Shown here piece after piece: positions 15,675 through 22,621 of a stretch of 33,161 nucleotides of DNA (the stretch's first letter is position 1; every line of letters begins with the position of its first letter). This DNA is from an uncultured Clostridia bacterium (GTDB lineage: Bacteria; Bacillota; Clostridia; UBA1212; UBA1255), in assembly GCA_904420095.1 (NCBI GenBank), contig CAJFUB010000014.1:1-33161 (forward strand), given 5' to 3'. The translations under genes were made by a program, and so were the position numbers. The notes beneath the pieces were generated by a model, which saw only the letters and a list, made by a program, of their open reading frames with translations, did not search any database and was not told the origin of the DNA.

Positions 15675-16436
15675 TTACAGGGCGCTGAGCTTCTTGCGCA
15701 TCTTGATCAAAATTTTCTTTTCCATCCGCGAGACCTGCACCTGTGAGATGCCCAGGCGTTCCGCAATTTTCGCCTGCGTCAGATCGCTGTAATACCGCAG
15801 CTTGATAATTGTTTTTTCCTGCTCATCAAGCTCTTCCATTGCCTTTTCGAGGGAAATTCGATCTAAAAGCCTGTCGTATCCCGTAGTTTCTTCGCTTTCA
15901 GATCCCGTAAGCTTGTCTATCAGATATTCCGGGTTCGGAGCGCTTTCGTCGACCGCCGCATAAATGGATTCCGGAGTCCGCGACGCTTCGATCGCCATAA
16001 TGATATCCTCCCGCTCGACGTTCAGAGCTTCGGCGATCTCTGAAATAGGCGGCTCTTTAAAATATTTTCTTTCCGATTCTTCTACGTATGCCTTGATTTT
16101 AAAGCCAAGTTCCTTTACGGAGCGCGACACCTTGATCGGTCCCTCGTCCCGGAGATGGCGCCGGATCTCGCCGGCGATCATCGGGACGGCGTAGGTCGAA
16201 AAGCAAACGTCATAATTCAGATCGAAATTTCGGATTGCCTTGATCAGCCCGATCGATCCGATCTGAAACAGATCGTCCGCCTCCGTCCCCTTGTTCATGT
16301 ATCTTTTCACTACGCTCCATACCAGTCCGATGTTGTCTTCATATACTTCCTTCTGTGCTGCGTTGCTTTCTGCGTCACTGCCGCTCTGAACCGTTCTGAT
16401 CAGTTCCTTTACGGCAGCGTCGTCGTACTTTCGCAC
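15675..16436 (-). CDS. sigF: Forespore RNA polymerase sigma factor SigF
   Basis: First compartment-specific sigma factor of sporulation. The 253 residues contain region 2 (EADDLFQIGSIGLIKAIRNF, about 52-71), FSTYAVPMIAGEIRRHLRDEG, region 3, and a region 4 helix-turn-helix LTQAKIAERLGISQVQVSRM near the C-terminus. The similar SigG is excluded by position, directly behind spoIIAA and spoIIAB. The start is GTG at 16436: it is the first possible codon after an in-frame TGA. It overlaps spoIIAB by 28 nt and has GGAGG only 16 nt upstream, so coupling to spoIIAB translation is likely. Confidence 0.95.
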   Translation of the reverse strand: MRKYDDAAVKELIRTVQSGSDAESNAAQKEVYEDNIGLVWSVVKRYMNKGTEADDLFQIGSIGLIKAIRNFDLNYDVCFSTYAVPMIAGEIRRHLRDEGPIKVSRSVKELGFKIKAYVEESERKYFKEPPISEIAEALNVEREDIIMAIEASRTPESIYAAVDESAPNPEYLIDKLTGSESEETTGYDRLLDRISLEKAMEELDEQEKTIIKLRYYSDLTQAKIAERLGISQVQVSRMEKKILIKMRKKLSAL

Positions 16437-16933
16437 AGATGATCACCACCGTCCTCCGCTGCGCCGACAGAGCGGAAAATTTTATAAAGCGTGATGACCG
16501 TACCCTTTCCTACTTCCGATTCCACGCTGAAATGATCGGTAAACGATTCCATGATCGTAAAGCCCATTCCGGAACGTTCCATTTCCGGAGAAGAGGTATA
16601 CAGAGGTTCTCTCGCTTTCTGTATATCTTCTATCCCACAGCCCTGATCCGTTACAGTTACCTCGATGGCATCCCGGTAGAGCAGGCATTCCATCCGAATC
16701 AGGCATTGATCCCTCGACCTGCCGCTCTTACCGTAGCCGTGGATGATACTGTTCGTCACGGCCTCGCTCACAGCGGTAACGATGTCGGAAAGCTCGTCAA
16801 GCGTAGGATCGATCTGAACCGCCATAGCGCTGACAATGGACCTGGCCAGACTTTCGTTGCAGGACCTGGCGCAGAATTCCACGGTAAGCCTGTTTATTTC
16901 CGTTTTGTTGTTTTTGTATGCATTTTCGTTCAT
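16409..16933 (-). CDS. spoIIAB: Anti-sigma F factor and serine kinase SpoIIAB
   Basis: Binds and blocks SigF, and phosphorylates SpoIIAA. The GHKL ATPase motifs are visible: N-box EAVTNSIIHGY (57-67), G1 DQGCGI (96-101) and G2 ERSGMGF (119-125). At 174 residues it is roughly 25-30 longer than the Bacillus protein of 146. The excess is a C-terminal tail (AAEDGGDHLCESTTTLP at the end) encoded largely where the gene overlaps sigF, plus a longer N-terminus. It lies 19 nt after spoIIAA. Confidence 0.95.
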   Translation of the reverse strand: MNENAYKNNKTEINRLTVEFCARSCNESLARSIVSAMAVQIDPTLDELSDIVTAVSEAVTNSIIHGYGKSGRSRDQCLIRMECLLYRDAIEVTVTDQGCGIEDIQKAREPLYTSSPEMERSGMGFTIMESFTDHFSVESEVGKGTVITLYKIFRSVGAAEDGGDHLCESTTTLP

Positions 16934-16952
16934 GATATCTCAGTCCTTTCCG

Positions 16953-17279
16953 TTATACAGCGTCATGCACGTCTCGGCATTTCTCAATGAATTTAAAAAC
17001 TCCGGACATTTCCAGAATTCTTGTAGCATTCGGATTATTGCAGATAATCCATGCCTTTCCGCCCAGCGCTTTGATTTTTTTATACCGTCCCATGATCATC
17101 CCGATTCCGGAACTGTCCATAAAGGATAATCGATTAAAATCGAACAATATATTTCTTACCGGCGGCTTCATGATCTCCGCATCGATTCTCATTCTGATTT
17201 CATCTGCAAAATGGTGGTCGAGTTCTCCGGCAACCTGCACAATGAGCAGATTGCCGCTCCTTGCCAGTTCAAACTTCAT
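16953..17279 (-). CDS. spoIIAA: Anti-sigma F factor antagonist SpoIIAA
   Basis: STAS-domain switch protein that frees SigF from SpoIIAB when dephosphorylated. The 108 residues include LLIVQVAGELDHHFAD and the phosphorylation loop FMDSSGIGMIMGRY, with the target serine at 56 or 57. The ATG at 17279 is chosen because AAGGAGG lies about 8 nt upstream and the protein then begins MKFELARSGN as in the family. An upstream in-frame extension to 17342 is unsupported. It is the first gene of the spoIIA operon and is preceded by a strong dyad. Confidence 0.95.
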   Translation of the reverse strand: MKFELARSGNLLIVQVAGELDHHFADEIRMRIDAEIMKPPVRNILFDFNRLSFMDSSGIGMIMGRYKKIKALGGKAWIICNNPNATRILEMSGVFKFIEKCRDVHDAV

Positions 17280-17347
17280 GGTGATGTCCTCCTTCGTTGT
17301 TACGCGGTCCTCACGGATTCTTTCCGTGTATGCGGACATCATACAAT

Positions 17348-17380
17348 TATTTCCCGGGAAATGAACGTTTCCGGGAAATA
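17348..17380 (-). terminator. Strong dyad between whiA and spoIIAA: terminator or operator
   Basis: Arms 17348-17357 and 17371-17380 pair perfectly over ten bases. Three further pairs (one G-U) leave a seven-base loop. The left arm region also contains the 12-base palindrome TTTCCCGGGAAA (17350-17361). It begins 25 nt after the whiA stop and ends about 70 nt before spoIIAA. No T-tract follows on the minus strand (ATTGTATG), so it is a poor intrinsic terminator. An operator or RNA-processing hairpin is equally possible. Confidence 0.45.
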
Positions 17381-17405
17381 AATCGGTAAAATATTTTTGC
17401 GATAT

Positions 17406-18251
17406 CTATTGAACACGCTTTGCAAGATCTTCGATTTTCTTCAGACGGTGCGCTACGCCGGATTTTCCAAGGGCGGGTGTGAGAAGCGCGCCCAGCTCCT
17501 TCAAGCTCAGAGAATCGTACTCGACTCTCAGGCGCGCGATTTCTTTCAGCTGTTCCGGCAGCGCTTCAAAAGCCGCAGTTTTCATAAACTTCTGAAACAG
17601 CGTTTTCTGACGCATCGCCGCGCTTACGGTTTTGTCAAGATTGGCGTTGTCGCAGTTTGTAACCCGGTTCACCTCGTTTTTATAGTTTTTTATGATCCTG
17701 CTGTTTTCAAATTCCAGCATTGCCCCGACGGCGCCGATTCGCACGAGGAAATCCGAAACGGCCGCGGCATTTTTTATATATATGAGCTTTTTCCCGTTTC
17801 GCACCGACAAATGATATCGAATCTTTAACCGATCCAGGGCGTGCCGGCAAATCTGGAGAGCGCGCTCATCTTTAAACGCAATATCGACGCGCGCCGGCCT
17901 GTCCGGGGACGTTATGTAGCCGCTCCGAAGAAAACAGCCTCTTAAAAAGGCCGCGCAGCAGCAGTCGTTTCCGAGGAGATTCTCCGGATCAGCCACCCGG
18001 GACGAATCGATTTCCATTCCCCACAGCAGGCCTCCATCTTTCCTGATTCTGATGAAAATTCTTCTTTGAAACGATTTTCCTCCGCTTTTCTGTGCCAGTG
18101 CATTGATTCTACGAATTTCGTTTTTCTCTGAGGAGGTAAAAACGGTGCTGCCGTTTATCAGGAGCGCCGCGCACAGCTCTGCGGACGCGCAGCACTTTGC
18201 TCGAAGCTCCGACGACATAAGACGTTTTTTCAGATCAGAGGAATAACTCAA
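17406..18251 (-). CDS. whiA: WhiA-type DNA-binding protein, TTG start
   Basis: WhiA/YvcL family: a degenerate LAGLIDADG homing-endonuclease fold (about 1-195) followed by a helix-turn-helix. The diagnostic NRVTNCDNANLDKTV lies at 195-209 and LKELGALLTPALGKSGVAHRLKKI near the end. In Bacillus it affects cell division and chromosome segregation. At 281 residues it is shorter than the usual 310-320. The start is TTG at 18251, 6 nt after the helD stop; AAGAAGG precedes it by about 11 nt. It is not in its usual rapZ-yvcK-whiA cluster but lies behind a HelD-like gene and in front of spoIIA. Confidence 0.9.
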   Translation of the reverse strand: MSYSSDLKKRLMSSELRAKCCASAELCAALLINGSTVFTSSEKNEIRRINALAQKSGGKSFQRRIFIRIRKDGGLLWGMEIDSSRVADPENLLGNDCCCAAFLRGCFLRSGYITSPDRPARVDIAFKDERALQICRHALDRLKIRYHLSVRNGKKLIYIKNAAAVSDFLVRIGAVGAMLEFENSRIIKNYKNEVNRVTNCDNANLDKTVSAAMRQKTLFQKFMKTAAFEALPEQLKEIARLRVEYDSLSLKELGALLTPALGKSGVAHRLKKIEDLAKRVQ

Positions 18252-18257
18252 AAACGC

Positions 18258-20249
18258 TCATCCCTTCTTAATAACAAGCAGCTCGTGCATGGCTCTCGTG
18301 CAGGCCGTGTACATCAGTTCATCGGGAATATCCCATAAAGCCGCGCAGTCATATTCCAGCCCTTTCGCAAGGTATAAAGGAAGCACACGGAAATTGATTT
18401 TAGACGATACGGAGTATTCCAGCCCGATTGCGCGCTCCAGCAAAGACGCCTCCGCCGCGCTGCGGCAAATGACCGCTATATTCCGGTAGCCCTTCTGTAC
18501 CATCTGCAAAATATAATTTTTCGCCGCCGCGCCGGCATGCTCCGGCGTATCGGCCTTCAGCTCCGTCGGAGGCTCCCCTTCCCGGACGCACCGGATCGCA
18601 TCTCCAGAGGGCAGATAGCGCGCCCCATATTCTGCAATCTGCTTCGTAGAACGATAATTGGTATCGAGCCGATAGGTGCGGAAGGGACGGCGCCGGATGA
18701 TCTTCCGGATATCCGCCTCATAATTTCCCTCATTTCCGAAAACCTTCTGATTGACGTCTCCGACAAACAGCATATTGGCCCCTTTATAGGCGCGGCTCAG
18801 CAGCTCCAGAAAAACGGGCGTAAAATCCTGCGCCTCGTCGGCGATCAGGTAAAATTTCCTTCCCGCCGTTTCCGGTTCGTACAGCGCCAGATACAGAATC
18901 GCGACAGCGCAGCCGTCCTCCCAGGAGTCCTGGGCCGGCGCGTAATCCGCGATTTCAGGATACTGCACGTACATCATCCGGTAAAGCGCCGGAACCGATA
19001 AAGAAACCATCATATAATTCAATTCCAGCCGGAGTTTTTCAAGCGTTTCCTGGTTCCGGATGGCATATCGTTCTCCGATCTGCTTTGCGATCGCCGCGGT
19101 CCGGCTCATGATCGGAAGATCGGAATATTGCGAATAAAACAGCTCTTTTAAAACCTCGGCCTCCACCTTCGTGCCCAATTCCTCATCCAGATACAGATCC
19201 TCCGGCTGAAAGATGTTGCCTCTCAGGAATCCGATATATTCCGTTACGTATTCGCGGAATCGCATCGTCGCCTTAAAGGAAGCAAGGCGTTTGCAGCCTG
19301 CGCTTTCTTCCGCTTCGGTGCAGATCAGCTCCTGCTGCGTAAGACGGTCGGTAAAGCGGTATCCCTCTACGTCTTTCAGTACGTCTCGGATCACGTCCTC
19401 CGGCAGAATCCGTTCTACATTTTCCTCTCCCAAATCCGGCAAAACAGAAGAAATATATTCCGAGAAAATGCTGTTTGGCGACAGGATCGTCATCGCGCTG
19501 TCTTTCAGCCTGTCTCGGAAGGTATACAGAACATATGCCGCCTTGTGCAGCGCGATGGAGGATTTTCCGCTGCCGGCGCAGCCCTGGATCACGGATACCC
19601 CCTCGATATAATCCCGCACAATTTTATACTGCTCTTTCTGGAGCGTCTGCAGGATTGTTTTCATATGAGTATCGGTATTGCGGCGCAGCGCCTCGCACAG
19701 CACTTCGTCATCGGACGGCATGCCGATATCGGAATAGTTTACAAGCCTGCCGTCCTGAAAAACATACCGCCTTTTGTTCCGCAAGGTTCCCGTTATTTTT
19801 CCGGCCGGCGCCGTAAAGGAGGCCGCGCCCGGTTCCGATTCATAATAAAGGGATGCGATCGGCGCGCGCCAATCGGTCGTAAGAATTGCGCCCGTTTCGG
19901 GATCCCGCAGCGTATGGATGCTTAGATAATAGCGCTCCGCTTCCGCCTCCTCCGCATCTTCCTCAAAGACAAATCCGGCAAAATACGGCTCCTTCAGCTG
20001 CTTTCCGAGTCTGGTAAGAAGCTGGAGCGAATAAACGTACGCGTTCGTATCAAGCAGCTCGTTATCCAGGAGGTCCTTCTTCTCGTCTTCCTTCAGTTCG
20101 TTAAAATAATCACTGAAATATTTCCGTTCCTCCAGGATATTCTCTCTGCGGAGCTTCAAATGCGCCAGTTCCTTGTCGATACACCGTTTGACGGCCGCCA
20201 GCGTTTCTTCGGCATACTTTCTTTCGTTCATGTCGTTCACAGGGATCAC
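18258..20249 (-). CDS. HelD-like superfamily 1 ATPase (UvrD/Rep-type helicase fold)
   Basis: The 663-residue protein has an N-terminal charged antiparallel coiled-coil region (about 8-65), a TDWRAPIASLYYE segment (125-137) typical of HelD-like proteins, Walker A GCAGSGKS (223-230), Walker B DEAQDF (about 470) and late motifs DTNYRST and ALWDIPDELMYTACTRA. HelD in Bacillus (774 residues) binds RNA polymerase and removes it from stalled DNA complexes. Recycling is the inferred role; a generic DNA helicase cannot be excluded. The start is GTG at 20249, which overlaps the clpE-like stop (GTGA) and has GAGGT 9 nt upstream. The ATG at 20231 has no such site. Confidence 0.85.
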   Translation of the reverse strand: MIPVNDMNERKYAEETLAAVKRCIDKELAHLKLRRENILEERKYFSDYFNELKEDEKKDLLDNELLDTNAYVYSLQLLTRLGKQLKEPYFAGFVFEEDAEEAEAERYYLSIHTLRDPETGAILTTDWRAPIASLYYESEPGAASFTAPAGKITGTLRNKRRYVFQDGRLVNYSDIGMPSDDEVLCEALRRNTDTHMKTILQTLQKEQYKIVRDYIEGVSVIQGCAGSGKSSIALHKAAYVLYTFRDRLKDSAMTILSPNSIFSEYISSVLPDLGEENVERILPEDVIRDVLKDVEGYRFTDRLTQQELICTEAEESAGCKRLASFKATMRFREYVTEYIGFLRGNIFQPEDLYLDEELGTKVEAEVLKELFYSQYSDLPIMSRTAAIAKQIGERYAIRNQETLEKLRLELNYMMVSLSVPALYRMMYVQYPEIADYAPAQDSWEDGCAVAILYLALYEPETAGRKFYLIADEAQDFTPVFLELLSRAYKGANMLFVGDVNQKVFGNEGNYEADIRKIIRRRPFRTYRLDTNYRSTKQIAEYGARYLPSGDAIRCVREGEPPTELKADTPEHAGAAAKNYILQMVQKGYRNIAVICRSAAEASLLERAIGLEYSVSSKINFRVLPLYLAKGLEYDCAALWDIPDELMYTACTRAMHELLVIKKG

Positions 20250-22621
20250 TGCAGTACAACCTCACCCTTATCGTCAATCTCAGCTTTCACGCGGCTTCCC
20301 TCGCGGAATTTTCCCATTAAGAACAGCTCGGAAAGTTCATCCTCGATTTTTTTCTGAATGAGATGGCGAAGCGGCCGCGCGCCGTACTTCTCATTATACC
20401 CGTTTTCTGCAAGATAATGATAAACGGCGTCGGAAACCTCCAGGGTGATTCCTTTGTCGCGGCATTCGGAAAAGATCTCCTGCATCATGATTTTTGCAAT
20501 CTTCTGGAGGTCTTCGCCTGAGAGACTGTTAAATACGATAATTTCGTCAACCCTATTAAGAAATTCCGGGCGGAAGATCGCCTTCAGCGCGTCTTTCGCA
20601 TGTTCCTCGGCATCCTCTCTTCCGTCGGCGCTGAATCCGATCCTGTTTGCCCGGATGGAGTTTCCGGCATTGGACGTCATGATGATAACGGTATTTTCAA
20701 AATTCACCGTACGTCCCTGGCTGTCCGTAAGCCTTCCGTCGTCCAGGATCTGCAGAAGCATATTGAACACGTCGGGATGCGCTTTTTCTATTTCATCAAA
20801 CAGAATGACAGAATAAGGACGTCTTCTGACGCGCTCTGTAAGCTGCCCCGCCTCGTCGTACCCGATGTATCCCGGAGGGGAACCGATCATCTTCGATACC
20901 GTGTGCTTTTCCATATACTCCGACATATCAAGCCGAATCAGCGCGTCTTCTGTTCCGAACAGCTCGATCGTCAGCTGCTTTACGAGCTCCGTCTTTCCGA
21001 CGCCTGTCGGTCCTACGAAAATAAAAGAAGCCGGCTTGAAATGATTGCGGAAACCGGAGCGGTTTCTCCGAATTGCCTTAGAAAGCGTGGAAATCGCCTC
21101 GTCCTGCCCAATTACGTGTTCCTTCAGGCGGTCCTCCAGCAGCAGCAGCTTCCGCGCCTCATCCTCGCTTACGCGCTGCAGCGGGATTCCAGTCCAGGTT
21201 TCGATCACCTTAGCGACATCCTCGTACGTCAGGTCGATATATTGCTTCTGTTCGAGCTCCGCAAGCTGGGACTGCTGCAGCGCCAGAGCGCTTTTGGCTT
21301 CCGCAATCTCTTTAAACGCTTCCATCCGCTCCTCATCCGTTTTATATTCCCTGGCTTCTAATTCATTAATTTTCTCGTTCTGTGCCGCTACCTCCTTCTT
21401 CTTCGCCGCGATAAGCGGAAGCGTCTTGTTGCGCAGATTTGCGCGCGACGCGGCCTCGTCGATCACGTCGATCGCTTTATCGGGCAAAAATCGGTCCGTA
21501 ATATACCGTTCCGACATTTTTACGGCATCCTCGATCACAGCGTCGCTCATGCGGACTTTATGATATACCTCATAATGCACTTTAATGCCTTTTAAAATGT
21601 CGATCGTTTCCTGCACGGACGGTTCGTTGACAAACACCGGCTGGAAGCGCCGCTCCAGGGCGCTGTCTTTTTCGATAAACTTCCGGTATTCCTTCAGCGT
21701 CGTAGCGCCGATCACCTGGATTTCGCCTCTGGAAAGCGCAGGCTTCAGGATGTTCGCGGCATTCATGGAGCCCTCGGCCTCTCCGGCGCCCATAATGTTA
21801 TGGACCTCATCGATCACAAGGATGATGTTCCCTGCTTTTTTGACCTCGTCGATCAGCCCTTTCATCCGGCCCTCAAATTGTCCGCGGAACTGCGTTCCCG
21901 CCACCATTGCAGTAAGATCCAGAAGATGAATTCTTTTGTCCAGCAGCTTCTCGGGCGCTTCTCCGCGGCTGATGCGGAGCGCAAGTCCTTCTGCGATCGC
22001 GGTTTTTCCGACGCCTGCTTCTCCGATCAGAACCGGATTGTTTTTCGTTCGTCTGTTCAGGATCTGTATGATTCGCTCAATTTCACGTTCTCTTCCCACA
22101 ATGTTGTCGATGCCGCCCAGCGCCGCACGCTCCGTCAGATCTACGCTGTACAGAGACAAAAATTTATATTGCGGCTTTTCTTTTTTTTGCTGCCCGGATT
22201 TTCCGTTGTTCCGGAGCTGCTCCTCCGGAGGATTCTGGCGTCCGCCGAAAAATTCGTCCGGCGGCTGCAGAGAGCCTCCCATGCTGCCAAAGAGCTTGAA
22301 AAGATTCGGGGTGTTCGTTCCGGACGGTTTCTCCTCGGCATTCCCGATCAGAGCGCCGTCTTCTCCGGAGCCCTCCGGCTCGTCGCCGCTGCCGTCCTGG
22401 TTCATATTGTCGATCAGCGCTTCCATCCCGTCCGTCATGGTTTCCAGATCTTCATCCGAAATTCCCATTTTATCCAAAAACTGCGTTACCTGCGGAAGCT
22501 TCATTTTTTTCGCGCAGACAAGGCACAGGCCGCGGTTGACCTGCTTCCCCGTATTATCGATCTGCGTTATAAACACGGTTGCAATCCGCTTGTGACATAC
22601 GCTGCATAATTCTCCGTTCAT
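20246..22621 (-). CDS. ClpE-like Hsp100 ATPase with N-terminal zinc finger
   Basis: Two-AAA-domain Clp unfoldase of 791 residues. It starts with a four-cysteine finger (C6, C9, C33, C36), as in ClpE. A low-complexity Gly/Asn/Pro/acidic linker (about 74-150) follows, then AAA domain 1 with Walker A GEAGVGKT (200-207) and Walker B VIDE, a coiled-coil middle region (about 400-465) and AAA domain 2 with Walker A GPTGVGKT (537-544). RIGF in domain 2 fits a ClpP-docking loop. The ATG at 22621 overlaps the uvrA TGA (ATGA) and is preceded by AAAGGA. A long in-frame upstream extension is the uvrA shadow. Length exceeds Bacillus ClpE (about 700), mainly through the linker and middle domain. Confidence 0.88.
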   Translation of the reverse strand: MNGELCSVCHKRIATVFITQIDNTGKQVNRGLCLVCAKKMKLPQVTQFLDKMGISDEDLETMTDGMEALIDNMNQDGSGDEPEGSGEDGALIGNAEEKPSGTNTPNLFKLFGSMGGSLQPPDEFFGGRQNPPEEQLRNNGKSGQQKKEKPQYKFLSLYSVDLTERAALGGIDNIVGREREIERIIQILNRRTKNNPVLIGEAGVGKTAIAEGLALRISRGEAPEKLLDKRIHLLDLTAMVAGTQFRGQFEGRMKGLIDEVKKAGNIILVIDEVHNIMGAGEAEGSMNAANILKPALSRGEIQVIGATTLKEYRKFIEKDSALERRFQPVFVNEPSVQETIDILKGIKVHYEVYHKVRMSDAVIEDAVKMSERYITDRFLPDKAIDVIDEAASRANLRNKTLPLIAAKKKEVAAQNEKINELEAREYKTDEERMEAFKEIAEAKSALALQQSQLAELEQKQYIDLTYEDVAKVIETWTGIPLQRVSEDEARKLLLLEDRLKEHVIGQDEAISTLSKAIRRNRSGFRNHFKPASFIFVGPTGVGKTELVKQLTIELFGTEDALIRLDMSEYMEKHTVSKMIGSPPGYIGYDEAGQLTERVRRRPYSVILFDEIEKAHPDVFNMLLQILDDGRLTDSQGRTVNFENTVIIMTSNAGNSIRANRIGFSADGREDAEEHAKDALKAIFRPEFLNRVDEIIVFNSLSGEDLQKIAKIMMQEIFSECRDKGITLEVSDAVYHYLAENGYNEKYGARPLRHLIQKKIEDELSELFLMGKFREGSRVKAEIDDKGEVVLQ

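Noticed and set aside
17280-17345. SigH promoter before spoIIAA
   Set aside because: A GGGAAAT (-35-like) and a GAAT (-10-like) are present but about 28 nt apart, far from the usual 11-14.
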